Source: Thermodesulfobacteriota bacterium (GTDB lineage Bacteria; Desulfobacterota; BSN033; UBA1163). Taken from it: a stretch of DNA of 38,711 bases. The position numbers and the translations under genes were made by a program. Within the stretch, counting starts at the first letter, position 1; the number at the start of each line of letters is the position of its first letter. Below the pieces are notes generated by a model. It saw only the letters and a list, made by a program, of their open reading frames with translations. It was not told the DNA's origin and did not search any database. Location: the NCBI GenBank assembly GCA_030017685.1, contig JASEHH010000025.1, positions 1 to 38,711 on the forward strand. Reading direction: 5' to 3'. Of this stretch, positions 23,112 to 31,059 are shown in pieces.

Positions 23112-24392
23112 ATGCGTAAAGTTATCTTAATACTCACCGTCTTCTTTTTTATCGCAGGCCTCATCAGCGCTTCTGAGACCTGGGCTCAGAAGGAGAAAGG
23201 CAAACCGAAGTTGCTCCGGCTCACCTTCTATTATCCTGTGGGAGTGGCAGGCCCACTGGCAAGGGTGATCGGAGAGATGACAGACAAATTCAACAAGGAG
23301 AATGAAGGTAGGGTTGAAGTGGTCCCGGTCTATTCAGGGGATTACGATCCCACCATGCAGAAGGTTCAGACCGCCATCATGGCAGGAAACCCACCGGACA
23401 TCTTTATGGTTGAGATCTCCGAACTTCCGACTCTTTTAGCGATGAATGCTGTGCTTCCACTGGACGATTACATCAAGAAGGTGGAGAAAGGTTACTGGGA
23501 AGACTTTTTTGCTCCTTTCCGGGAGAATGCTGTCATCGGAGGTAAAATCTATGGGGTTCCCTTCCAGCGTTCAACTCCAGTCCTTTACTGGAATAAAGAG
23601 GCTTTTAAAGCAACAGGTCTTGATCCGGAAAAGCCTCCGAAGACCTGGGATGAGCTGAAAGATTATGCAACAAAATTAACAGTTAAAGACAAACAGTGGG
23701 GCGTGACGATCTCCGGAGGATGGAATGATTGGTTGTTCGAGGCCTTCGTGAGACAGAACGGAAGTTTCCTCATCAGCCCCGACGGATTAAAGGCCAATTT
23801 CGATTCGAAGGAGGCAATCGAAGCCCTTGATTTCTGGGTCGAGCTGAAACACCGCCTCAAAGTGGGACCGCCACACAGCACCTGGGGTTCCACTCCACCC
23901 GATTTTGTGGGTGGTAGAACAGCCATGCTTTACCATTCCACGGGTATTCTGACCTTCTTGAAGCGATCGGCCAAATTCGATTTCGGTGTTACTTTTATGC
24001 CGCAGAAGAAGACCTTCGGCGCCGCCGTGGGAGGAGCCAATCTCATGATCGCCAAAAAGATTCCGAAAGAGCGGCAGGAGGCGGCATGGAAATATATTGA
24101 GTGGATGTCTAACGTGAAGAATACGGCAGAATGGAGTGTGGCTTCAGGTTATGTGGCGGTGAGGAATAGCGCCTATGATGATCCGGTTATGAAAGAGCAT
24201 ATGAGTAAGAACCCTGAGTACCTGGTCGCAAGGGATCAGTTGAAGTTTGCCAACGGAAAGATGATGGCAAAGAACTTCCAGAAGGTCCGGGAGATCCTGA
24301 AGAGGCAACTGGACGATTCGGCAGCCGGAAATATTGTTCCTGCTGAGGCCATGAAGATCGCCCAGAAAGAGATCCAGGCAGTGATCAAATAA
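23112..24392 (+). CDS. ugpB: ABC transporter substrate-binding protein, glycerol-3-phosphate/sugar type (UgpB-like)
   Basis: A periplasmic family-1 binding protein of 426 residues, close to the usual UgpB length. The signal peptide runs MRKVILILTVFFFIAGLIS to about AQKEK. The mature protein shows VGVAGPLARVIGEMTDKFN, NPPDIFMVEISELPTL, VPFQRSTPVLYWNKEAFK and WKYIEWM, all typical of UgpB-like receptors. The start at 23112 has AGGAGGTGT just before it; a longer frame from 23034 lacks a site. It leads a permease-permease-ATPase set and a HAD phosphatase, and glpABC is 4 kb away, so glycerol-3-phosphate or a glycerophosphodiester is the likely ligand. Another sugar remains possible. Confidence 0.82.
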   Translation: MRKVILILTVFFFIAGLISASETWAQKEKGKPKLLRLTFYYPVGVAGPLARVIGEMTDKFNKENEGRVEVVPVYSGDYDPTMQKVQTAIMAGNPPDIFMVEISELPTLLAMNAVLPLDDYIKKVEKGYWEDFFAPFRENAVIGGKIYGVPFQRSTPVLYWNKEAFKATGLDPEKPPKTWDELKDYATKLTVKDKQWGVTISGGWNDWLFEAFVRQNGSFLISPDGLKANFDSKEAIEALDFWVELKHRLKVGPPHSTWGSTPPDFVGGRTAMLYHSTGILTFLKRSAKFDFGVTFMPQKKTFGAAVGGANLMIAKKIPKERQEAAWKYIEWMSNVKNTAEWSVASGYVAVRNSAYDDPVMKEHMSKNPEYLVARDQLKFANGKMMAKNFQKVREILKRQLDDSAAGNIVPAEAMKIAQKEIQAVIK

Positions 24393-24404
24393 TTCATTTG
24401 TGAA

Positions 24405-24431
24405 GGGAAGGGAGGATGGCGCTCCCTTCCC
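24405..24431 (+). other. Hairpin between ugpB and the first permease gene
   Basis: GGGAAGGGAG (24405-24414) pairs perfectly with CTCCCTTCCC (24422-24431) across a 7-base loop. No T-run follows, so it is more likely an mRNA-stabilising hairpin that keeps the binding protein more abundant than the permeases than a terminator. Confidence 0.65.
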
Positions 24432-24499
24432 CGTTGTGACCGTGTCTTAATGTCATTCTGAGTTCGGCACAGAATCAATGTGGAGATGGGCAATTCAAC

Positions 24500-25378
24500 A
24501 TGAGACGGACTTTTCGTCTTACGACATATGGGTATCTCTTTCCCGGCCTTTTTTTCATGGGGATATTCACTTTTATCCCGGTCTTTATGTCGGCCTACCT
24601 CTCCCTGTTCAAATGGAACATCAACAATCCCGAACCCCATTTCACATGGTTCTCAAATTATATCGAAGTCTTCAAGGCCCCTCTTTTCTGGCTGGTTCTG
24701 AGGAATAATCTCATCTATGCGTTCACCACCATCCCCCTCAGCATGTCCCTTGCTCTTTTTTTAGCCATTCTGATCAACCAGAAGATGGGGTGGATCAGGA
24801 GCCTTTACAGGGGAAGTTTGTTCTACCCGACAATGATTCCAATGGTCGCAGCGGCCATGCTATGGGTCTGGATCTTCAATCCGGGCCTTGGAATTTTCAA
24901 TTACTACCTCGGGTTCCTGGGATTTCCGAAAATCGAATGGCTCTATGATATGCGCTACGCCCTGATGGGCATCATCATCATGAGCATCTGGAAGAACTTC
25001 GGTTATTACATGCTCATTTTCCTGGCAGGCCTTCAGGGCATCCCCAGCCATTACTACGAAGCGGCGGCCATTGAAGGAGCTACTGGATGGAAGCAGTTCC
25101 GTTACATCACCTTTCCCATGCTCGCTCCAGCCACTCTTTTCGTATTCATCGTGGCCATCATCTCCTCCTTTCAGGTTTTTGATCAGGTATTCGTCATGAC
25201 CCAGGGCGGCCCCGGTGACCGGACCAATGTACTGGTCTTCTACATCTACCAGCATGCGTTCCGGTTCTGGGACCTTGGAATGGGATCCACCCTGACCACC
25301 CTCTTTATTCTCGGATTGCTGGTGGCGATCTGGCTGGTCTTCCGGGTGATCGGGAGGAGGGTCTATTATGAAGTTTAA
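24500..25378 (+). CDS. ugpA: ABC transporter permease (UgpA/MalF-like)
   Basis: A 292-residue inner-membrane protein with six predicted helices, the first at GYLFPGLFFMGIFTFIPVFM. The EAA coupling loop is YYEAAAIEGATGWKQFRYIT. It ends in GRRVYYEV. The stop overlaps the next permease start by 11 bases, which indicates coupled translation. With UgpE it forms the channel of the importer. Confidence 0.88.
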   Translation: MRRTFRLTTYGYLFPGLFFMGIFTFIPVFMSAYLSLFKWNINNPEPHFTWFSNYIEVFKAPLFWLVLRNNLIYAFTTIPLSMSLALFLAILINQKMGWIRSLYRGSLFYPTMIPMVAAAMLWVWIFNPGLGIFNYYLGFLGFPKIEWLYDMRYALMGIIIMSIWKNFGYYMLIFLAGLQGIPSHYYEAAAIEGATGWKQFRYITFPMLAPATLFVFIVAIISSFQVFDQVFVMTQGGPGDRTNVLVFYIYQHAFRFWDLGMGSTLTTLFILGLLVAIWLVFRVIGRRVYYEV

Positions 25379-26201
25379 CCGTCATCTCAGAAACAAATCG
25401 GGTCTCCATCTCATCCTGATGGTTGTCTCTCTGATTACCGTAGCCCCTTATTTCTGGATTCTATCTACCTCCCTTAAATATCGAACCGAGGTATTTACTC
25501 CTACGCCGAAATGGATTCCCTGGCCCATCAATATCCAGAATTATCTCGAAGTTTTTCAGATGGCGCCTTTTCATCTCTACCTGATCAACACGATCATTGT
25601 AGTGACAGGGATTCTGGCCGTTCAATTGGTGACCATTACCCTGGCCGCTTATGTCTTTTCTAGAAAAAATTTCTGGGGGAAGGAATTTTTCTTCTTCCTC
25701 TTTCTCATCCAGATGATGATCCCTATTCATGCCACTTTTTTGCCGAATTTCCTGACCCTGAAGAGGTTCGATCTCCTCAATACCCGCGTCGCGATGATGC
25801 TTCCCTTCTTCGCCTCCGGATACGGGACCTTTCTCCTCCGGCAGGCCTTCCGGCAAATCCCGAGGGCTCTCGAAGATGCGGCGGTGATCGATGGATGCGG
25901 GGGGCTCCGGTTCTTATGGCATGTCTTGGTCCCCCTGGCCAAACCCACGCTGATCGCTTTTTCCATCATCAGCATTGTGAGCCATTGGAATGATTACCTA
26001 TGGCCGCTCATTGTCACGGATACGCCCGATGTGAGGACGCTTACCATCGGGCTGGGGATGTTCGTTCAGCAGGAGAGCGGGGCAGACTGGACCCTGTTGA
26101 TGGCCGCAACTGCATTTGTGACGGCTCCCATGTTGATCTTCTTTCTGGTTTTTCAGAAAAAATTTGTTCAAAGTTTTATGTTAAGCGGAATGAAAGGTTG
26201 A
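25368..26201 (+). CDS. ugpE: ABC transporter permease (UgpE/MalG-like)
   Basis: A 277-residue membrane protein with six predicted helices and the EAA loop ALEDAAVIDGCGGLRFLWHV. SHWNDYLWPLIV and the C-terminal FVQSFMLSGMKG are hallmarks of the MalG/UgpE group. The start overlaps ugpA; GGAGG lies just upstream inside ugpA. It works with UgpA and the UgpC ATPase. Confidence 0.9.
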   Translation: MKFNRHLRNKSGLHLILMVVSLITVAPYFWILSTSLKYRTEVFTPTPKWIPWPINIQNYLEVFQMAPFHLYLINTIIVVTGILAVQLVTITLAAYVFSRKNFWGKEFFFFLFLIQMMIPIHATFLPNFLTLKRFDLLNTRVAMMLPFFASGYGTFLLRQAFRQIPRALEDAAVIDGCGGLRFLWHVLVPLAKPTLIAFSIISIVSHWNDYLWPLIVTDTPDVRTLTIGLGMFVQQESGADWTLLMAATAFVTAPMLIFFLVFQKKFVQSFMLSGMKG

Positions 26202-26250
26202 GGAATGAACGTCCGGCAGGATTGATATCGTACAAAGGAGGATGATGGTC

Positions 26251-27363
26251 ATGGCGAGAGTGATTCTGGAGAATGTCTCGAAGCATTTTGGTACGGTCCA
26301 GGCGGTGAGGGATTTCAATCTCACGGTGGAGGACAAGGAGTTTGCCATCCTCGTAGGCCCTTCAGGATGCGGGAAGTCGACCGCCCTTCGGATGATAGCG
26401 GGGTTGGAAGAGTCCGGCACCGGAACGATCTCCATCGGGGATCGAGTTGTCAATGACCTTCCCCCGAAAGACCGGGACATTGCCATGGTCTTTCAGGAGT
26501 ATGCCCTTTACCCCCACATGTCGGTCTACAAGAATATGGCCTTTGGCCTCAAGCTGAGAAAATTTCCGAAGAGTGAAATCGATCAGAGGGTGAGAGAGGC
26601 GGCAGAGATTCTGAGTATCCAGGATTTTCTCGACCGGAAGCCGAAACAGCTTTCCGGAGGACAGCGTCAGCGGGTGGCTGTGGGAAGAGCAATCGTCCGG
26701 AAACCTGCTGTCTTTCTCTTCGATGAGCCTCTCTCAAACCTGGATGCCAAACTCCGGGTCCAGATGCGGGCCGAACTCTCAAAACTTCACGACCGCCTTC
26801 AGACGACAATGATCTACGTCACGCACGATCAGATCGAGGCGATGACCATGGGGACGAAGATCGTGGTGATGAAGGATGGCTGGATTCAACAGGTTGGTCC
26901 TCCTCTGGAGGTTTATAATTACCCGGTCAATCTCTTTGTGGCGGGTTTTATCGGCAGCCCGGTGATGAACTTTATTCCCTGCCGTATCCTTTCGAAGGAT
27001 GGCCGTCTCATCATCGATGCGGAGAGTTTCCAACTTCCTGTGCCGGAGAAGAAGGTTTCCTATTATCAGTCTTTGATCGGATCGGAGGCCATCTTTGGAA
27101 TCCGGCCCAACGATATCTATGACCTGGCCTTTGCACCCGAACAATTCAAGGGAAATTCGATCCGTTCGGTGATCGATGTGATTGAGCCATTAGGTTCGGA
27201 GATTCATCTCAATGTGACCGCAGGGAAGCATAATCTTATTGCGGCAGTGGATGTTCAGACCTTATACCGGGTCCATCAGGAGATTGAACTCGCTTTTGAC
27301 CTCAACAGGATGCACGTGTTTGCAAAAGATTCTCCGAACCTCCGGATTAAGACAGAGCGGTGA
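26251..27363 (+). CDS. ugpC: ABC transporter ATPase (UgpC/MalK-like) with TOBE domain
   Basis: A 370-residue energising subunit. Walker A is GPSGCGKST, the Q-loop VFQEYALYPHM, the signature LSGGQRQRVAVGRAIV, Walker B VFLFDEPLSN and the H-loop VTHDQIEAM. A MalK/UgpC-type C-terminal TOBE/OB region contains AIFGIRPNDIYDLAF. I chose the ATG at 26251, nine bases after AAAGGAGG; two ATG codons at 26242 and 26245 touch the ribosome site. It is the last transport gene before the HAD phosphatase. Confidence 0.9.
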   Translation: MARVILENVSKHFGTVQAVRDFNLTVEDKEFAILVGPSGCGKSTALRMIAGLEESGTGTISIGDRVVNDLPPKDRDIAMVFQEYALYPHMSVYKNMAFGLKLRKFPKSEIDQRVREAAEILSIQDFLDRKPKQLSGGQRQRVAVGRAIVRKPAVFLFDEPLSNLDAKLRVQMRAELSKLHDRLQTTMIYVTHDQIEAMTMGTKIVVMKDGWIQQVGPPLEVYNYPVNLFVAGFIGSPVMNFIPCRILSKDGRLIIDAESFQLPVPEKKVSYYQSLIGSEAIFGIRPNDIYDLAFAPEQFKGNSIRSVIDVIEPLGSEIHLNVTAGKHNLIAAVDVQTLYRVHQEIELAFDLNRMHVFAKDSPNLRIKTER

Positions 27364-27379
27364 AGGGCATAGGGCCTCA

Positions 27380-27457
27380 TGCGGAGAGACGATAGACGAG
27401 AGACGATGGACGTAGCACAGGCGTCACGCCTGTGGCCACGATGGACGAGTGACGAGA
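27380..27457. repeat. Degenerate GACGATGGACGAG repeat
   Basis: Repeats of GAGACGATAGACGAGAGACG-type words on both sides of the palindrome CACAGGCGTCACGCCTGTG. It runs up to the HAD start codon, whose ribosome site is therefore made by the repeat (GACGAGAG). Confidence 0.6.
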
Positions 27458-27458
27458 G

Positions 27459-28250
27459 ATGTTCAAAGGATTTATTTTTGATCTGGATGGGACAGTTTAT
27501 CTGAGTGACAAACTGATACCGGGCGCTGACAGGGTGATCCAGAGGCTCCGGGAGGCGGGAAGAAAGGTGGTCTTCCTTTCGAACAAGCCGCTTCAGACCC
27601 GTGAGGATTATGCGGACAAACTGACCCGCCTCGGCATTCCGACCCGGCCTGAGGAAGTGATCAATTCCACCCTTGTGATGATCAATTATCTCAAAAAGAT
27701 TGGACCTCAAGCCAGACTTTTTGTTGTGGGGGAAACACCCTTTATCGAAGAATTGAAAAAGGCTGGTTTTGTGATCACGGAAGAACCCAAAGAGATCGAG
27801 TATGTGGTCGTTGCCTTTGACCGGACATTCGATTACCGGAAACTGAACATTGCCTATCAGGCCATCAAATTAGGAGCCCATTTTGTCGCCACCAATCCGG
27901 ACCGCACCTGCCCGGTGGAAGGGGGAGAAATTCCGGACTGCGCGGGAATGATTGCGGCGATCGAAGCGGTGACCGGCAAGAAGGTGGAGGTTATCGTCGG
28001 GAAACCCTCTCCCATCATGGTTCAAACAGTCCTGGAGGTGATGGGACTGAAACCCGAAGACTGTATATTGATTGGAGACCGCCTCGAGACCGATATCAAG
28101 ATGGGGAGAGAATCCGGAATCGCCACAGGCATTGTCCTCACCGGCGTGACCAGCGAAGAAGCACTTAAGGAAATCAAGCACACTTCCTCCCAGCCCGATT
28201 TTGTCTTTCAAAGCATCGCCGACGTCGAAAATATGCTGATAGGGGGTTAG
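27459..28250 (+). CDS. HAD-superfamily IIA hydrolase (NagD / glycerol-phosphate phosphatase type)
   Basis: A 263-residue soluble phosphatase. Motif I is FDLDGTVYLS with the nucleophile Asp, motif II is FLSNKP, motif III is VGKPSP and motif IV is LIGDRLETDIKMG. The IIA cap domain lies between motifs II and III. This subfamily removes phosphate from small molecules such as glycerol phosphate, p-nitrophenyl phosphate or nucleotides. Its place directly after ugpC suggests it acts on the imported phosphate ester, or guards against excess; that is inference. Confidence 0.88.
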   Translation: MFKGFIFDLDGTVYLSDKLIPGADRVIQRLREAGRKVVFLSNKPLQTREDYADKLTRLGIPTRPEEVINSTLVMINYLKKIGPQARLFVVGETPFIEELKKAGFVITEEPKEIEYVVVAFDRTFDYRKLNIAYQAIKLGAHFVATNPDRTCPVEGGEIPDCAGMIAAIEAVTGKKVEVIVGKPSPIMVQTVLEVMGLKPEDCILIGDRLETDIKMGRESGIATGIVLTGVTSEEALKEIKHTSSQPDFVFQSIADVENMLIGG

Positions 28251-28251
28251 T

Positions 28252-28312
28252 GGGATTGGGTGATAGGGAGATGGGGAGGTTGGGTGATGGGGAGATAGAA
28301 AAGCTATTTTAT
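28252..28312. repeat. G-rich word repeat after the HAD gene
   Basis: Tandem variants of GGGTGATAGGGAGATGGGGA with no protein-coding role seen. It falls between the Ugp operon and the accessory island. Confidence 0.5.
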
Positions 28313-28317
28313 TAACC

Positions 28318-28347
28318 TTGACTCTGGTAGAGGGAGAACAGTATAAT
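28318..28347 (+). promoter_or_regulatory. Strong candidate promoter of the toxin-antitoxin pair
   Basis: TTGACT at 28318-28323, an 18-bp spacer and the perfect -10 TATAAT at 28342-28347. AAAGGAG follows at 28354-28360 and the start codon at 28368. The predicted leader is very short. Confidence 0.7.
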
Positions 28348-28367
28348 TTTTCCAAAGGAGAGATGCT

Positions 28368-28658
28368 ATGCAAAAAATTGAGATTAACACTCCTGAGCCA
28401 GAAAAGGCACTTCCGGTCCTTCGAGATGCTATTGAGCGAGAGAAGCGTATTCTCTCTCAGAGCCTTACCAGAACTGAGGAGCGGATTCAGCAATTATCTC
28501 AACAACTCCATGTAGATATTGACTCTCTCATGGCCGGGAAGGTTACCCATCCCGAAAACAGAGACATGGATTTACTTGAACTTGAAGGCGAGCTAGAGAT
28601 TCGTCACCACCTACAGGAGCAGTTGGAAAGCCTTGAACAACTAACCATATGCCCCTAA
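28368..28658 (+). CDS. Small helical protein, candidate antitoxin
   Basis: A 96-residue acidic protein, probably mostly helical: EREKRILSQSLTRTEERIQQ and ELEIRHHLQEQLESLEQL look like coiled-coil helices. I do not recognise a DNA-binding motif. It has its own promoter and an AAAGGAG site and overlaps the next gene by 10 bases. That coupling with a DUF6516-like second gene is the basis for the antitoxin proposal. It could equally be an unrelated helper protein. Confidence 0.55.
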   Translation: MQKIEINTPEPEKALPVLRDAIEREKRILSQSLTRTEERIQQLSQQLHVDIDSLMAGKVTHPENRDMDLLELEGELEIRHHLQEQLESLEQLTICP

Positions 28659-29029
28659 AAAACTACTTGGGTACCCTGCAAGCCCTCATAGCAGAAACAC
28701 CTTTTGTTAATTCTACCTCTATTTTCTACGAAGAACGTCCTCCCACTGCTGGTATAATAAAGGGGACCCTCCTATTTACTGATGGTTCACAGCTCGATTT
28801 CAGAGAATTTATTATCACCCAGCCAACACTCCAGATCATCAAATATGCCTATAACTATCGAAAGGAACATCTCCTCGTCTTCCGCTATGATAATGCAAAT
28901 GACCCAGCAGCAAGGAACCTTTCAACGTATCCATCCCATAAACATATCCCTCAAGGCATTCTTGAAGCACAACAACCTTCTTTAGGACAGGTCCTCCAAG
29001 AAATTGTCTCAAAACTAAAAATTCCATAA
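28649..29029 (+). CDS. DUF6516/TumE-like small protein, candidate toxin
   Basis: A 126-residue protein resembling the DUF6516 (TumE) group. After a predicted beta-rich first half (FTDGSQLDFREFI), it has KYAYNYRKEHLLVFRYDNAN and LSTYPSHKHIPQGI, the RYDNA...HKH pattern of that family. These proteins occur as the second gene of toxin-antitoxin pairs. It overlaps the upstream gene, as expected. The assignment is from motif memory and not verified by a search. Confidence 0.6.
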   Translation: MPLKNYLGTLQALIAETPFVNSTSIFYEERPPTAGIIKGTLLFTDGSQLDFREFIITQPTLQIIKYAYNYRKEHLLVFRYDNANDPAARNLSTYPSHKHIPQGILEAQQPSLGQVLQEIVSKLKIP

Positions 29030-29050
29030 GATCACTTTTTGCTCTTTATA

Positions 29051-29300
29051 ATGGATGAACTTATACCTATTCACGAAAATAGAAAAGATTCTAAGAAAAA
29101 GAGATTTCTTAAGAAAGGTAGCAAGGTTTCATTGTCATTAGGCGCTGAACTTTCATTTAATATGTTGCTGAAAGTAAGGATTTGATCCAATAGATACCGT
29201 GAAATCTGCTAACGACTTCTTCCTGAAGTTCACACTTCCAAAGATTCGAGAAAAGGTGTATGTTACAAACCATAATGAACGATGGAACTCCTATCCATAA
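29051..29300 (+). pseudogene. Possible decayed small gene
   Basis: In the 329-bp gap, an ATG at 29051 opens a 44-codon frame (MDELIPIHENRKDSKKKRFL...) that ends at 29185. A second frame then continues (DPIDTVKSANDFFLKF...VTNHNERWNSYP) to a stop at 29298-29300. The two pieces read like one ~83-residue protein with a frameshift near 29180. I do not recognise the protein, and chance is possible. Confidence 0.3.
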
Positions 29301-29358
29301 CGGTCAGATAACATTTTACATTTATCTCTGACTACTGTAGTTACGTTGGAGGTCGAAT

Positions 29359-30027
29359 ATGCAATTTTCCAAGATGGTCATTGACTTATACCGTGTGCCA
29401 AAAGCGGGAATGGTTTGGAGGCGTTTCAAAAGGAGGAAGCACGACTCAGAGCGCGTTCTTCAAGAAGCCCTTCAGACACCGGAAAACCAGCACACCCTTG
29501 GTATGGGGCCGCGGCATGTTCGATGGATCGGTCGGGAATTCGCAAGTGCTGATTTCTTCGGCATTGACGGGAAGTGGAATCTTATTTTTGTGGAAACTAA
29601 GGTATCCTCTCAGCAGACCCACCTTGCCAAACAACTTCGGGAACGCGTCCGCTTCCTGGGGAGGGACTTCACCGACGTGGACGAACGGATCAGGAAGTAT
29701 GTTTCCGGAAAAAGAAAGGATGAACATTTGATGATGGATGGACTCCGTCTACGAAAACTTTTCCGTAAAGGACGCCTTGAGACCTCCAAGGACGTGGCAG
29801 TATTTCTGAGACGGAAAATCCGGAAGCGTCGCCCCAAGAAAGTGCGCCATCTGAGATTTATCGCAGTGTCGCCTTATCTAAATTACAAATTCGCAGAACA
29901 GTTGGAACGGCTGCGGAGAAATCTAAAGCGCCGTGTAAGAAAGCCTGGGCGGATCTCGTTCTCATGTGTTCTGCTGACCCCATACATGAAGAAACACGCA
30001 ATCGCTGTGGCGCGTATCGAGTTTTGA
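29359..30027 (+). CDS. Uncharacterised basic protein with a candidate PD-(D/E)XK nuclease core
   Basis: A 222-residue, strongly basic protein (many Arg/Lys, notably RRFKRRK near the start and RRKIRKRRPKK near 160). Residues 60-81 (Glu60, Asp65, then Glu79-Thr-Lys81 in GIDGKWNLIFVETKVS) match the D...ExK arrangement of the PD-(D/E)XK nuclease fold, and a QLRERVRFL helix follows as in related enzymes. Start 29359 has GGAGG seven bases before. It lies downstream of a toxin-antitoxin-like pair. A role in DNA cleavage or defence is inferred; no partner gene was found. Confidence 0.6.
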   Translation: MQFSKMVIDLYRVPKAGMVWRRFKRRKHDSERVLQEALQTPENQHTLGMGPRHVRWIGREFASADFFGIDGKWNLIFVETKVSSQQTHLAKQLRERVRFLGRDFTDVDERIRKYVSGKRKDEHLMMDGLRLRKLFRKGRLETSKDVAVFLRRKIRKRRPKKVRHLRFIAVSPYLNYKFAEQLERLRRNLKRRVRKPGRISFSCVLLTPYMKKHAIAVARIEF

Positions 30028-30079
30028 CTCGGTTCATCTACTTTGCAGGCTGGGCAAACCTCATAGTGGGAATTAGGAG

Positions 30080-30864
30080 ATGATTGTAGATTCACCTCAA
30101 GGTCTTGCATATGGATTAAACAACCAATTGCGATTAGGTTTGACACCACGGCCATGGCAGATATACGAACCGACGGACACGCTCTGGTGGCTTGTTCCGT
30201 CTACTGATTGGCCCGCGTATCGCCAAAGTTTATATTCTCTTTGGTTAAGGATAGTCCGCGCAAGGCCCTGGTAGGCCTACACAATTCCCTGATTGAGGCT
30301 GACAAGATCTTTGCAGGTCTGAACATTGAGAAGGGATACGGGCATGCGGCGACTGAAGTCGACGCAAGTCTCAAGCGAAAGGCCGCACAGATCATCGACA
30401 ACGACTGGGTGTGGTTCACCCTTGTTGAGGGTAACGGACCTACTCGGTTTGGTAAACTCCTCGCTGCTGTATCGGCCACGGAGACACTTCATCTGTACGT
30501 AGTTTCGTCCTATGTACATGATCGAGAGAGCGCTGTCCAGCCAGAACGTGATGCGGTGATGTTTTCCTGCCACTCGGCAGGCATCAGCGCCGTCCTTCAT
30601 AATCACTTTCCCATAGGCGTCCTTCGTGGAATCGATAAGGCCACGAATTTCGTAATCCTAGCCGACCGACTGAAGACAATAGATGACTATCATTGGGTTG
30701 ACATCTACGTTGGAACATACTTAGCGAAAGGGAACATTGATATAAAGGAATTCTATCAACGAGTACTATCGAACTTAAATGAGTGGGTTGTCGAGGCGCC
30801 GGTGAAGACGAAAGATAAGGGGCCAGCTAAAAAAAGAATGGGGCCGAAAGGCTATAGGCTGTAA
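30080..30864 (+). pseudogene. Uncharacterised gene with a probable frameshift near 30225
   Basis: Two overlapping frames look like parts of one protein. The first, from ATG 30080 with AGGAG adjoining, reads MIVDSPQGLAYGLNNQ...TDTLWWLVPSTDWPAYR. The second reads PKFIFSLVKDSPRKALVGLH...LNIEKGYG and continues to 30864. In the second frame a stop stands directly before the only possible early start (TTG 30208), which has no ribosome site. Joining the frames near 30225 gives ~260 residues with no other interruption. I do not recognise the family. It may be a true pseudogene or an assembly or sequencing error in one base. Confidence 0.5.
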
Positions 30865-31059
30865 AAGCGCGCAGCTCATTAGTAGGCCTTATACTCGATT
30901 TCGATCGTAAATCTTCAGATCACATAGAAAGCCCATCTACAACCTTTGTAGGTGCAAAGTGCGCCACGAGGCAGCACAAGAGATGAAGGGGGGCTTTGAG
31001 ACTGGTCTTTAGGGACGGATTTCCTCATCCCCCTACCCCCGCTTCACACTCTCTCCGTA

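Noticed and set aside
30208..30864. An intact 218-residue gene starting at TTG 30208
   Set aside because: A stop stands right before it and there is no ribosome site; the upstream frame supplies a natural N-terminus, so a frameshift is preferred.
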